A DNA stretch of 64,000 nucleotides from Pandoraea fibrosis (GTDB lineage Bacteria; Pseudomonadota; Gammaproteobacteria; Burkholderiales; Burkholderiaceae). Position 1 is the first letter of the stretch; every line of letters starts with the position of its first letter. Where the stretch lies: the NCBI RefSeq assembly GCF_000807775.2, contig NZ_CP047385.1:2976001-3040000 (forward strand). Reading direction: 5' to 3'. A program made the position numbers and the translations under genes. Of this stretch, positions 19,146-27,813 are shown piece by piece. The notes under the pieces were generated by a model. It was not told the origin of the DNA. It saw only the letters and a list, made by a program, of their open reading frames with translations, and searched no databases.

Positions 19146-20024
19146 ATGTCGAGCCACGTGCCACGTCTGTCGAACGTTCAGTGTCTGAGTCCCTCCGGTT
19201 TGCATCGGATGGCGTACACGGAATGGGGCGACCCCGAGAATTCACGTGTGCTGATTTGCGTGCACGGACTCACACGGTGCGGTCGCGATTTTGACGCGCT
19301 GGCGAAGGCCTTCGCGAACGACTACCGTGTCATCTGTCCCGATGTGGTCGGCCGAGGGCAATCCTCGTGGCTGACGAATCCCGCGGGTTATGTTGTGCCG
19401 CAGTATGTCGCCGACATGGTGACGTTGATTGCGCGACTCGGTGTGTCGTCGGTGGATTGGTTCGGCACTTCGATGGGCGGTTTGATCGGCATGGGGCTGG
19501 CAGGTTTGCCGGATACACCGATTCGCAGTCTGTTGCTCAACGATGTGGGGCCGCATATCGATGCCTCTGCATTGGCTCGCATCGGTCAATATGTAGGGAT
19601 TCCGAAGCGATTTGCATCGTTGGACGAGGGGGCGGATTACCTTTGGTCGATTTCTTCGGCGTTCGGACCGCATACGCGTGAGGAGTGGCTCGCGCTGTGC
19701 GAGCCGTTGCTCAAGGCCGAAGGCGACGGTTACGTATTGCGCTACGATCCTTCCATCGGTGCTGCATTTACCGCAGTGCCGCCGGAGGCCATTGCGGCAG
19801 GCGAAGCGGTACTCTGGGCGTCGCTCGCCGCGTTTTCCGGGCGCACGCTGGTGGTGCGCGGGGAGCAGTCGGACCTGCTCTCGCGCACAACGCTCGAACA
19901 AATGCTGGCGCACGCACAACACGCGCGCGCCGTGGAAATCGTCGGCGTGGGACACGCGCCGACCTTTGTGCATGCGGATCAGATCGAGATCGCACGCCGA
20001 TTTTTTGACGGATACGCCGACTGA
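19146..20024 (+). CDS. alpha/beta hydrolase
   Basis: A 292-residue alpha/beta hydrolase: ICVHGLTRCGRDFDALAKAF (oxyanion loop), CPDVVGRGQSSWL, nucleophile elbow GTSMGGLIGMGLA (Ser about 116), acid in RGEQSDLLS and His in GVGHAPTFVHADQ. The substrate is unknown. I chose the ATG at 19146 (MSSHVPRLS); the longer frame upstream is not family-like. It is the first gene of a probable hydrolase - RidA-like - relA run. Confidence 0.87.
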   Translation: MSSHVPRLSNVQCLSPSGLHRMAYTEWGDPENSRVLICVHGLTRCGRDFDALAKAFANDYRVICPDVVGRGQSSWLTNPAGYVVPQYVADMVTLIARLGVSSVDWFGTSMGGLIGMGLAGLPDTPIRSLLLNDVGPHIDASALARIGQYVGIPKRFASLDEGADYLWSISSAFGPHTREEWLALCEPLLKAEGDGYVLRYDPSIGAAFTAVPPEAIAAGEAVLWASLAAFSGRTLVVRGEQSDLLSRTTLEQMLAHAQHARAVEIVGVGHAPTFVHADQIEIARRFFDGYAD

Positions 20025-20087
20025 CACTCGCCGGATGGCGCAGTGCAGGGTGGTCCGAAGTGAGAAGAACACGAGGAGTCTTACATC

Positions 20088-20444
20088 ATGGCAGTACAAC
20101 GTTTCTACGTCGAAAAGCGCTGGTCGGACATGGCCGTACATAACGGCACCGTTTATCTGGCCGGTCAGACGCCCGATGACCGCTCGCAGGATATGGCGGG
20201 GCAAACGCGTCAGGTCCTTGCGCATATCGACCGTCTGCTGGCGGAAGCGAACAGCGACAAGTCGCTGATTCTCTCCTGTCAGATCTTCATTTCCGATATG
20301 AAGTACTTTGGTGAGATGAATCAGGTGTGGGATGAGTGGGTGCCTGCCGGCAATGCGCCCCCGCGCGCCACGGTGCAGGCGTTGCTCGCCGATCCTGCCA
20401 TGCTCGTTGAAATCGTGGTCGTGGCGGCGCAGCGCGAAAGCTGA
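20088..20444 (+). CDS. RidA/YjgF-family protein
   Basis: A 118-residue Rid-family protein with NGTVYLAGQTPDD, QTRQVLAHIDRLLAEANSDKSLILSCQIFI and NAPPRATVQALLADPAMLVEIVVVAA. The arginine in PPRATV is the position that binds substrate carboxylates in RidA deaminases. Rid proteins hydrolyse reactive enamine/imine intermediates released by PLP enzymes. This one belongs to an RidA-like subgroup rather than canonical RidA, because its N-terminus (VEKRWSDMAVHNG) differs. 48 bp ahead of relA. Confidence 0.88.
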   Translation: MAVQRFYVEKRWSDMAVHNGTVYLAGQTPDDRSQDMAGQTRQVLAHIDRLLAEANSDKSLILSCQIFISDMKYFGEMNQVWDEWVPAGNAPPRATVQALLADPAMLVEIVVVAAQRES

Positions 20445-20491
20445 GTTCCCGACCCGCATCATCAGGGGCGCTCGTCGCCCCGTGTTCCGAC

Positions 20492-22789
20492 ATGAACCAA
20501 CATCAAGCACCGACATCCGCAGGCACTCATTCGACAACGGCGCCCGGTGCTACGAATTCGGCGGCGGGCGGCAGTGAGCCGCCATTGCCCGCTACGCTGA
20601 GCGACGCCCTGGCGTTTGCCGAGAAGCTGTGCGCGGCGCATGTGCTCTCGTCCGGTGAGCCGATCATGGCGCATGCGCGAGGCATGCTTGCCATTCTCGA
20701 CACGCTGCGCGTGGACGAGGCCACCCATCAGGCCGCAGCGCTGTTCTCGGCGGCCGAGTTCCTGCCGGACGCACAAGCCACGCTGACTCAGACCTTCGGT
20801 GCCGAAGTGGCCGCGCTCGTCATTGACGTGCGCAAGTTGCAAAGGCTCTCCGGGGCGGGCTCGCGCGCTGCGCAGGCCATGCCTTCCGACGGTCGCGATC
20901 GCGACGCCTCGGCCGAGCGCAAGTCGCAGGTCGAAGGGTTGCGCAAGATGCTGCTTGCGTTCGCGCAGGACATCCGTGTCGTGATGATCAGGCTGGCATC
21001 GCGTCTGCAATCGCTGCGCTGGTATGCGGCAGAGAAAAAGACGCCGCCCGAGGACATGCCGCACGAAGTGCTCGAGATCTACGCTCCGCTCGCGAACCGG
21101 TTGGGGATCTGGCAATTGAAGTGGGAGCTCGAAGATCTCGCGTTCCGCTTCCTTGAGCCGGTGACCTACAAGCAGATCGCGAAGTTGCTCGAAGAGAAGC
21201 GCGTCGAGCGTCAAACGTTTATCGAAGGGGCAATTCAGCGACTTCAGGACGAATTGGCGCGAGCCGGGGTGAAGGCCGAGGTTTCCGGCCGACCGAAGCA
21301 CATCTACAGCATCTGGAAGAAGATGCGCGGCAAGGCGGTCGACTTTGCCGAGCTGTACGACGTGCGGGCGTTTCGCGTCATCGTCGACGACATCAAGGAT
21401 TGCTACACGGTGCTGGGCATTGTCCACAACCTGTGGCAGCCGATTCCGAAAGAGTTCGACGACTACATCTCGCGTCCGAAGCCCAACGGTTACAAGTCGC
21501 TCCATACCGTAGTGATTGGCGACGATGGGCGGGCGTTCGAAGTGCAGATTCGCACCCACGAAATGCACCACTTTGCCGAGTACGGCATCGCTGCCCACTG
21601 GCGCTACAAGGAAGCGGGGCAGCGCGGCTACGGCGGCGCGTTTTCTGCGAGCGAGGCTTACGACGAGAAGATCGCATGGTTGCGTCAGTTGTTGGCGTGG
21701 AAGGACGACGTTGCCGACACGGTGGGCGCGGAAGGTGCCGTGCAGCCGTGGGAGCAGCTCAAGCGCGCGACCATCGACGACCACATCTACGTGCTGACGC
21801 CGCAGGCCCGCGTGATTTCGCTGCCACAAGGCTCGACGCCGGTCGACTTCGCCTATCACTTGCACTCGGAACTGGGGCACCGGTGTCGCGGCGCGCGCGT
21901 CGATGGGGCGATGGTGCCGCTCAACACGCCGTTGCAGAACGGGCAGACGGTCGAGATCGTGACCGTCAAGCAGGGGGGGCCGTCGCGCGACTGGCTCAAT
22001 TCGCAACTGGGGTATCTGCAGAGTCATCGGGCACGCCAAAAGGTGCGCCAGTGGTTCAATGCCATCGACCTTGAGGAGACGATTGCCCACGGGCGCACGC
22101 TCATCGACAAAACGTTGCAGCGCGAAGGCAAGACGTCGGTCAATCTGGAGGAACTGGCGGCTCGCCTGGGTTTCCGGACGCCGGACGATCTTTATGCGTC
22201 CATCGCCAAGGATGAGTTCAGTCTGCGGCACGTCGAGCAGGCGCTTTCGGGCAACTTGCCGGGGCCGGAGCCTCGTGACGAGGACACACTTGTCGCGAAG
22301 AAGAGCCTTGATACGAGTGTCGCTCAGGGGGCGAAGAGTGGGGTGCTGGTTGTCGGCGTCGGCGCGTTGCTCACGCAGTTGGCCAAGTGCTGCCGGCCAG
22401 CGCCACCGGACACGATCGTGGGATTCGTTACTCGGGGCAAGGGCGTTTCGATTCACCGTCAGGATTGCGCGAGTTTTCAATCCATGAAAGCGCGTTCGCC
22501 TGAGCGGGTGATTCAGACTGCCTGGTCGGCAGATGTGCTCGAAGGGCGCGGTGTGGCAGCGTATCCGGTGAATATCCAGATCGAGGCTACGGACCGTCAG
22601 GGGCTATTGCGCGATATTTCGGAAGTGTTCTCGCGGGAGAAGCTCAACGTGACCGGCGTCAGTACTCAGTCGCGCGGGGCGCAGGCATTCATGCAGTTCA
22701 CCGTGGAAGTGAGGGACGGCGGGCAATTGCAGCGTGCGCTTGCCCAACTCACCGGGGTGGCGGGCGTGGTGTCGTCGCGTCGGCGGTAA
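20492..22789 (+). CDS. relA: (p)ppGpp synthetase RelA
   Basis: A 765-residue RelA/SpoT homologue. The N-terminal HD hydrolase region (about 45-200) has lost its metal-binding HD: FSAAEF stands where the family has LHDxxE. The synthetase domain (about 265-385) includes EFDDYISRPKPNGYKSLHTV, and the EFDD form marks Mg-dependent, monofunctional RelA rather than SpoT. A TGS domain (about 429-490) and a C-terminal ACT domain (about 690-765) follow, the parts that contact the ribosome and uncharged tRNA. It makes the alarmone during amino-acid starvation. Two genes upstream are co-oriented and closely spaced. Confidence 0.96.
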   Translation: MNQHQAPTSAGTHSTTAPGATNSAAGGSEPPLPATLSDALAFAEKLCAAHVLSSGEPIMAHARGMLAILDTLRVDEATHQAAALFSAAEFLPDAQATLTQTFGAEVAALVIDVRKLQRLSGAGSRAAQAMPSDGRDRDASAERKSQVEGLRKMLLAFAQDIRVVMIRLASRLQSLRWYAAEKKTPPEDMPHEVLEIYAPLANRLGIWQLKWELEDLAFRFLEPVTYKQIAKLLEEKRVERQTFIEGAIQRLQDELARAGVKAEVSGRPKHIYSIWKKMRGKAVDFAELYDVRAFRVIVDDIKDCYTVLGIVHNLWQPIPKEFDDYISRPKPNGYKSLHTVVIGDDGRAFEVQIRTHEMHHFAEYGIAAHWRYKEAGQRGYGGAFSASEAYDEKIAWLRQLLAWKDDVADTVGAEGAVQPWEQLKRATIDDHIYVLTPQARVISLPQGSTPVDFAYHLHSELGHRCRGARVDGAMVPLNTPLQNGQTVEIVTVKQGGPSRDWLNSQLGYLQSHRARQKVRQWFNAIDLEETIAHGRTLIDKTLQREGKTSVNLEELAARLGFRTPDDLYASIAKDEFSLRHVEQALSGNLPGPEPRDEDTLVAKKSLDTSVAQGAKSGVLVVGVGALLTQLAKCCRPAPPDTIVGFVTRGKGVSIHRQDCASFQSMKARSPERVIQTAWSADVLEGRGVAAYPVNIQIEATDRQGLLRDISEVFSREKLNVTGVSTQSRGAQAFMQFTVEVRDGGQLQRALAQLTGVAGVVSSRRR

Positions 22790-22985
22790 GCGGTTGTCTG
22801 AGGAGGGGGGCGGCTGGCGGGTGCTGGTGGTTTCAGCGGTATCAGCGAGTTGCGTGGAATCGGTGGCTGACCGATGTCAGGTTGGCTAACCAAAATTGGG
22901 CAACGTACTGACGTAAAGCCGTGTGAGGGAATACGCGCAAACGCCTTGTTTAATGCGGTTTTTCGTCGGCAGGCACAATAATCGC

Positions 22986-23014
22986 TTGGCGACTCGCTGA
23001 AACCTTGCTAGAAT
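22986..23014 (+). promoter_or_regulatory. Sigma-70 promoter for tRNA-Val
   Basis: TTGGCG at 22986-22991 and TAGAAT at 23009-23014, separated by exactly 17 bp. The -10 box ends 16 bp before the mature 5' end of the tRNA. This is a good match for a stable-RNA promoter, and may also supply transcripts that read into the thrS leader. Confidence 0.75.
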
Positions 23015-23030
23015 CTCGTTCTCTTGCAGT

Positions 23031-23107
23031 AGGCTCGTAGCTCAGCTGGTTAGAGCACCACCTTGACATGGTGGGGGTCGTTGGTTCGAGTCCAATCGAG
23101 CCTACCA
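23031..23107 (+). tRNA. tRNA-Val (anticodon GAC)
   Basis: A full cloverleaf: acceptor stem AGGCTCG paired with CGAGCCT, D-arm GCTC-AGCTGGTTA-GAGC, anticodon stem CCACC/GGTGG around TTGACAT, variable loop, T-arm GTTGG-TTCGAGT-CCAAT, and an encoded ACCA end (23104-23107). Anticodon GAC reads valine GUC/GUU codons. Confidence 0.97.
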
Positions 23108-23168
23108 ACGAATTTGATGCATTACAGTCCGCGAGACCCCGCAGACACAGGCGCTGGAAAAAACACTC

Positions 23169-23216
23169 ATGTTCATGATCGCCCGAACTTTCACAGTGGT
23201 GAAGGTGCGACGTTAA
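23169..23216 (+). CDS. Candidate thrS leader peptide (15 codons)
   Basis: A short reading frame encoding MFMIARTFTVVKVRR, ending in TAA at 23214-23216. It has two threonine codons close together (codons 7 and 9). Its stop codon directly abuts GTCGAGG (23217-23223), which is complementary to CCTCGAC in the 5' arm of the downstream terminator. The arrangement is that of a ribosome-mediated attenuator for thrS. No strong ribosome-binding site precedes the first ATG (GGAAAAAAC only), and an internal ATG at codon 3 is possible. I infer translation; I have not seen it described. Confidence 0.5.
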   Translation: MFMIARTFTVVKVRR

Positions 23217-23288
23217 GTCGAGGGTGTTTTTCGTCTGGATGTAAGGAATGAAGAGACGGCCTCGACAACAGTCGAGGCCGTTTTTTTT
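23217..23288 (+). terminator. Intrinsic terminator / probable attenuator ahead of thrS
   Basis: Perfect 10-bp stem: 23257-23266 with 23271-23280, loop AACA, followed by eight T residues (23281-23288), 57 bp before the thrS start. GTCGAGG at 23217-23223 can pair with CCTCGAC at 23260-23266, inside the 5' arm, giving an alternative antiterminator hairpin that excludes the terminator. Only 57 bp lie between the T run and thrS and I see no promoter there, so thrS probably depends on read-through of this site. Confidence 0.8.
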
Positions 23289-23345
23289 CGTGGTTTGCCG
23301 CGTGGCATTGGCCGCGCGTGACGTTTTTGCGCATGGGAGTGCGAC

Positions 23346-25253
23346 ATGATTTCGGTACGTTTGCCTGATGGTTCGCAACGCCAGTACGAAGCCCCGCTGA
23401 CGGTGGCGCAAGTCGCCGGTTCGATCGGTGCGGGTCTGGCCAAGGCTGCCCTGGCGGGCCGCGTTGACGGCAAGCTCGTCGATACGTCTTATCTGATCGA
23501 GCACGACGTGAGTCTTGCCATCGTGACGGACAAGGACGCCGACGGCCTGGACATCATCCGTCACTCGACGGCCCACTTGCTGGCCTACGCCGTCAAGGAG
23601 CTGTTCCCTGAGGCGCAAGTGACGATCGGCCCGGTGATCGAGAACGGCTTTTACTACGATTTCTCGTTCCATCGCGCTTTCACGCCGGAAGATCTCGCCG
23701 CCATTGAGAACAAGATGCACGAGCTGGCCAAGAAGGACGAGCCCGTGACGCGCGAGGTGCTTTCGCGCGACGACGCCGTGCGCCTGTTCATGTCGATGGG
23801 CGAAAAGTACAAGGCGGAGATTATCAAGTCGATCCCGGCAACGGATGAAATCGGTCTGTACCGCGAAGGCAAATTCGTGGATCTCTGCCGTGGCCCGCAC
23901 GTGCCCTCTACGGGCAAGCTCAAGGTCTTCAAGCTGATGAAGGTCGCTGGCGCCTATTGGCGCGGCGACGCCAAGAACGAGCAACTTCAGCGCATCTACG
24001 GCACGGCCTGGACGAAGAAGGAAGATCAGGACGCGTACCTGCACATGCTCGAAGAGGCGGAAAAGCGTGATCACCGCAAGCTCGGTCGCGCGCTGGACTT
24101 CTTCCATATGCAGGAAGAGGCGCCGGGCCTCGTCTTCTGGCACCCGAAGGGCTGGACGCTCTGGCAGCAGGTCGAGCAGTACATGCGCCGCGTCTATCGC
24201 AACAACGGTTACCAGGAAGTGAAGGGGCCCCAGATTCTCGACCGTTCGCTGTGGGAGAAGTCGGGCCACTGGGATAACTACAAGGACAACATGTTCACGA
24301 CGGAATCGGAGAACCGGGCGTACGCGCTCAAGCCGATGAACTGTCCGGGGCATGTCTTGATTTACAACTCGTCGCTGCATAGCTACCGCGATCTGCCGCT
24401 TCGCTACGGCGAATTCGGCCAATGCCACCGTAATGAGCCGTCGGGTGGCTTGCACGGCCTGATGCGCGTGCGAGGCTTCACGCAAGATGATGGCCACATC
24501 TTCTGTACGGAAGACCAGATTCTCGACGAATGCGTGAACTACACGGCCCTGCTGCACGCTGTGTACAAGGATTTTGGCTTCACGGACATGATCTACAAGG
24601 TTGCAACGCGTCCTGAGCACCGTGTCGGGTCGAACGAGAATTGGGATAAGGCCGAATTTGCGCTGATGGAGTCGCTGCGCCGTTCGAATTGCGAATTCGT
24701 CATTGCCGAGGGCGATGGCGCGTTTTATGGCCCGAAGATCGAATACACGCTCAAGGATGCGCTCGGCCGCCAGTGGCAGTGCGGCACGATGCAGGTCGAC
24801 TTCTCGATGCCGGAGCGCCTGAACGCCGAATACGTGACGGAGGAAAATGGCCGCAAGCGCCCGGTCATGCTTCACCGTGCGATTTTGGGTTCGCTTGAGC
24901 GTTTCATCGGCATTTTGATCGAGCACCATGCTGGTGCAATGCCGGTCTGGCTCGCGCCGGAGCAGGTAATTGTGATGAATGTCGCCGAAAAAACGGCCGA
25001 TTACGCTCAAGAAGTGACGAAAAAGTTGAAAGAACAAGGGCTTAGGGTCCGGGGCGATTTGCGCAACGAGAAAATTAGCTATAAAATACGCGAGCACTCG
25101 CTGCAGAAAGTTCCCTATCTCGTTGTAGTGGGGGACAAGGAGCAGGAGGCGAATACGGTAGCCGTGCGTGCCCGTGGCGGCGTGGATCTGGGTGTGATGC
25201 CCGTTGACGCGCTCATCGAACGTCTTGCGCAGGAATGCGCAACGTTCCAATAA
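23346..25253 (+). CDS. thrS: Threonyl-tRNA synthetase
   Basis: A 635-residue class II synthetase with all ThrRS parts in order: TGS domain (1-62), editing domain with [11 protein letters not shown] (about 76-86) and [12 protein letters not shown] (near 182), the catalytic core with motif 2 ([26 protein letters not shown]) and motif 3, including the zinc-binding Cys in MNCPGH, and a C-terminal anticodon-binding domain (about 540-630). Start [15 protein letters not shown] with ribosome-binding site GGGAG. First gene of the thrS-infC-rpmI-rplT block and apparently under a leader attenuator. Confidence 0.98.
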   Translation: MISVRLPDGSQRQYEAPLTVAQVAGSIGAGLAKAALAGRVDGKLVDTSYLIEHDVSLAIVTDKDADGLDIIRHSTAHLLAYAVKELFPEAQVTIGPVIENGFYYDFSFHRAFTPEDLAAIENKMHELAKKDEPVTREVLSRDDAVRLFMSMGEKYKAEIIKSIPATDEIGLYREGKFVDLCRGPHVPSTGKLKVFKLMKVAGAYWRGDAKNEQLQRIYGTAWTKKEDQDAYLHMLEEAEKRDHRKLGRALDFFHMQEEAPGLVFWHPKGWTLWQQVEQYMRRVYRNNGYQEVKGPQILDRSLWEKSGHWDNYKDNMFTTESENRAYALKPMNCPGHVLIYNSSLHSYRDLPLRYGEFGQCHRNEPSGGLHGLMRVRGFTQDDGHIFCTEDQILDECVNYTALLHAVYKDFGFTDMIYKVATRPEHRVGSNENWDKAEFALMESLRRSNCEFVIAEGDGAFYGPKIEYTLKDALGRQWQCGTMQVDFSMPERLNAEYVTEENGRKRPVMLHRAILGSLERFIGILIEHHAGAMPVWLAPEQVIVMNVAEKTADYAQEVTKKLKEQGLRVRGDLRNEKISYKIREHSLQKVPYLVVVGDKEQEANTVAVRARGGVDLGVMPVDALIERLAQECATFQ

Positions 25254-25305
25254 CGCCTGTCGGACAGCGCGGCTAAATTTTTGACTTTTTTCGAGGATAA
25301 GCAAC

Positions 25306-25824
25306 ATCGCTACCGATAAGTCGCATCGCATTAACGGCGAAATTACAGCGCCTGAAGTGCGTCTAAATGGCGTCGACAATGAGCCACTCGGCATTGTGAA
25401 ACTGGCAGAGGCTTTCCGTCTGTCCGAAGAGGCTGATGTCGATCTGGTGGAAATTGCACCGACCGCGAATCCGCCGGTTTGCCGTTTGATGGATTACGGC
25501 AAATTCAAGTACTCGGAACAGAAGAAGGCGCACGAGAACAAGCTGAAGCAGAAGGTTGTTCAGATCAAGGAAGTCAAATTCCGACCTGGCACCGACGATG
25601 GCGACTACAACGTCAAGTTGCGCAATCTGAAGCGGTTCCTCGAAGACGGTGACAAGACCAAGATCACGCTGCGTTTCCGCGGTCGTGAGATGGCCCACCA
25701 GGAAATCGGCGCTCGTATGCTGGAACGTCTGAAGTCCGATCTCGAAGAGTTCGGCCAGCCGGAACAGATGCCGAAGATGGAAGGCCGTCAGATGATCATG
25801 GTCATCGCGCCCAAGAAGAAGTAA
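25306..25824 (+). CDS. infC: Translation initiation factor IF-3 (non-canonical ATC start)
   Basis: A 172-residue IF-3. The family N-terminus ([22 protein letters not shown]) begins at an ATC codon at 25306, preceded by GAGGA eight bases away. No ATG, GTG or TTG exists at the family-correct position; the next in-frame GTG (25357) would remove 17 conserved residues. IF-3 discriminates against non-AUG starts, so a rare ATC start is the expected autoregulatory device, like the AUU start of E. coli infC. The N- and C-domains ([19 protein letters not shown] linker) are intact. It follows thrS by 52 bp. Confidence 0.93.
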   Translation: MATDKSHRINGEITAPEVRLNGVDNEPLGIVKLAEAFRLSEEADVDLVEIAPTANPPVCRLMDYGKFKYSEQKKAHENKLKQKVVQIKEVKFRPGTDDGDYNVKLRNLKRFLEDGDKTKITLRFRGREMAHQEIGARMLERLKSDLEEFGQPEQMPKMEGRQMIMVIAPKKK

Positions 25825-26000
25825 TGCCGCGGCGGTGTCGAATGACACCGCCGGGTGGTAAGGAATTGCCGTCATTGCCCGTCAGGGCGTGACAGCGATG
25901 CAGGGTGCAGTCTGACCCTGAACACAAGTGATCCCGGGTTCTACAAGGGGCGCGATTTTGGCGTCACACCTGTGATCATGTTAAAAACTCGGAGTTTTTC
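25825..26000 (+). promoter_or_regulatory. Structured infC-rpmI spacer, candidate L20 leader
   Basis: A 176-bp spacer with three inverted repeats: a perfect 10-bp stem CGGCGGTGTC/GACACCGCCG (25830-25853) with no T run, CAGGGT/ACCCTG (25901-25920), and AAAAACT-CGG-AGTTTTT (25983-25999). The third traps part of the rpmI ribosome-binding site GGAG. Ribosomal protein L20 represses rpmI translation through a leader RNA in other bacteria, so this is a plausible control region. The L20 assignment is inference. Confidence 0.5.
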
Positions 26001-26198
26001 ATGCCTAAGATGAAAACCAAGAGCGGTGCCAAGAAGCGCTTTCGCGTGCGTCCTGGCGGTACCGTTAAGCGTGGTCAGGCCTTCAAGCGTCACATTTTGA
26101 CGAAGAAGACCACCAAGAATAAGCGTCACCTGCGCGGTGCCGTCGGCGTTCATGAGTCTGATCTGAACTCCGTACGCGCAATGCTGCCCTTCGCTTAA
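26001..26198 (+). CDS. rpmI: 50S ribosomal protein L35
   Basis: A 65-residue basic protein, [20 protein letters not shown], full family length. Its GGAG ribosome-binding site lies inside a 7-bp hairpin just ahead of the start, suggesting translational control. 25 bp before rplT. Confidence 0.98.
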   Translation: MPKMKTKSGAKKRFRVRPGGTVKRGQAFKRHILTKKTTKNKRHLRGAVGVHESDLNSVRAMLPFA

Positions 26199-26223
26199 AC
26201 CCCGACTTAGATAGGAGAGAAAT

Positions 26224-26583
26224 ATGCCTCGAGTCAAACGTGGGGTCACCGCACGGGCCCGCCATAAGAAAGTCATCGCAGCAGCCAAGGGTTTCCGCGG
26301 CCGCCGCAATAACGTCTTCCGCATCGCCAAGCAAGCGGTTATGCGCGCTGGGCAATACGCCTATCGCGATCGCCGCAACAAGAAGCGCGTGTTCCGCGCT
26401 TTGTGGATTGCGCGTATCAATGCAGGTGTGCGTCAGCACGGTATGACTTACAGCGTGTTCATCGCTGGTCTGAAGAAGGCCTCGATCGAACTCGACCGTA
26501 AGGTGCTGTCCGACATGGCCATCAACGACAAACCGGCATTTGCCGCGATTGTCGCTCAGGTGAAAGCCGCCGTCGCAGCCTAA
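26224..26583 (+). CDS. rplT: 50S ribosomal protein L20
   Basis: A 119-residue protein, [38 protein letters not shown], complete. An assembly protein of the large subunit and, in other bacteria, the autorepressor of the rpmI-rplT message. AGGAGAG ribosome-binding site. Confidence 0.98.
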   Translation: MPRVKRGVTARARHKKVIAAAKGFRGRRNNVFRIAKQAVMRAGQYAYRDRRNKKRVFRALWIARINAGVRQHGMTYSVFIAGLKKASIELDRKVLSDMAINDKPAFAAIVAQVKAAVAA

Positions 26584-26630
26584 GCTGTAAATAGCGTATA
26601 GCGCGTTTTACCGCGCGCCATTCGCCAGGA

Positions 26631-26662
26631 GGGGGCTCTCATCGGAGCCCCCTTTTGTTTTT
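26631..26662 (+). terminator. Intrinsic terminator between rplT and pheS
   Basis: Stem GGGGGCTC (26631-26638) with GAGCCCCC (26645-26652), six-base loop, then TTTTGTTTTT. It lies 48 bp after rplT and 53 bp before pheS, so pheST must use read-through or a very short promoter region. No phenylalanine-rich leader frame precedes it. Confidence 0.85.
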
Positions 26663-26714
26663 CGCTCGCCTTTTCATGCGGCCATCTCGACCGCCTAACT
26701 TGAGTCTGTAGCAT

Positions 26715-27728
26715 ATGGATCTGGAACTTATCGTCAGCGATGCGCAGCGTGCGTTCGCCGCCGCTCCCGACGCCGCCGCGCTGGAAAACGAGAAAGCCCG
26801 CTTTCTCGGCAAGACCGGCCAACTGACCGAGTTGCTCAAAGGCCTCGGCAAGCTTGATCCCGAAGCGCGCAAGAGCGAAGGCGCACGGATCAATGCGGCC
26901 AAGCAACAGATCGAAGGCGCCCTGCAGGCGCGCCGCCAGGCCATGGCCGACGCGTTGCTCGACGCGCGCCTGTCCGCCGAAGCCATCGACGTCACGCTGC
27001 CCGGCCGAGGCCTGGGCGCAGGCAGCCTGCACCCCGTGCTCAACACCTGGGAGCGCGTTGAACAGATTTTCCGTTCCATCGGCTTCGACGTGGCCGACGG
27101 CCCCGAAATCGAAACCGATTGGTTCAACTTCACGGCACTGAACAGCCCCGAGAACCACCCGGCGCGCTCCATGCAGGACACCTTCTATGTCGAAGGTAAC
27201 GACGATGCGGGCAAGCCGCTGCTGCTGCGCACGCACACGAGTCCGATGCAGGTGCGTTACGCGCGCATGAACAAGCCGCCCATCAAGGTGATTGCACCGG
27301 GCCGCACGTATCGTGTCGACTCCGACGCCACGCACTCGCCGATGTTTCATCAGGTCGAGGGGCTGTGGATTGCCGAAGACATCAGCTTCGCCGATCTGAA
27401 AGGCGTCTACACCGATTTCCTGCGCAAGTTCTTTGAGCGCGACGACATTCAGGTGCGTTTCCGCCCGTCGTACTTCCCGTTCACGGAACCGTCCGCCGAA
27501 ATCGACATGCAGTTCGAAACCGGCAAGAACGCCGGCAAGTGGCTGGAAATTTCCGGTTCGGGGCAGGTGCACCCGTCGGTGGTGCGCAATATGGGGCTCG
27601 ACCCCGAGCGCTACATCGGCTTTGCGTTCGGCTCGGGACTTGAGCGTCTGACGATGCTGCGCTACGGCGTTCAGGATCTGCGCCTGTTCTACGAGAACGA
27701 CCTGCGCTTCCTGCGCCAATTCATGTAA
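26715..27728 (+). CDS. pheS: Phenylalanyl-tRNA synthetase alpha subunit
   Basis: A 337-residue class II synthetase subunit. An N-terminal coiled coil (about 10-85, the tRNA-binding arm) precedes the catalytic domain with [19 protein letters not shown], motif 2 ([25 protein letters not shown]) and motif 3 ([18 protein letters not shown]). Family N-terminus and length. The ribosome-binding site before 26715 is weak. Confidence 0.97.
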   Translation: MDLELIVSDAQRAFAAAPDAAALENEKARFLGKTGQLTELLKGLGKLDPEARKSEGARINAAKQQIEGALQARRQAMADALLDARLSAEAIDVTLPGRGLGAGSLHPVLNTWERVEQIFRSIGFDVADGPEIETDWFNFTALNSPENHPARSMQDTFYVEGNDDAGKPLLLRTHTSPMQVRYARMNKPPIKVIAPGRTYRVDSDATHSPMFHQVEGLWIAEDISFADLKGVYTDFLRKFFERDDIQVRFRPSYFPFTEPSAEIDMQFETGKNAGKWLEISGSGQVHPSVVRNMGLDPERYIGFAFGSGLERLTMLRYGVQDLRLFYENDLRFLRQFM

Positions 27729-27813
27729 TCGATGCCGATGGCCCCGGGCTGGCGCGCAAAGTCGCTGCCACCGGGCCTCGGAAGTGAAGACTTAACTGCG
27801 AGCGAACTGATCC

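Noticed and set aside
20462..22480. 672-residue minus-strand frame across relA
   Set aside because: Antisense shadow; relA shows every expected domain on the plus strand.
22950..25394. 814-residue open frame on the minus strand across thrS
   Set aside because: It is a shadow: thrS on the plus strand has full family similarity and the antisense frame has no recognisable domain. Long antisense frames are common at this GC content.
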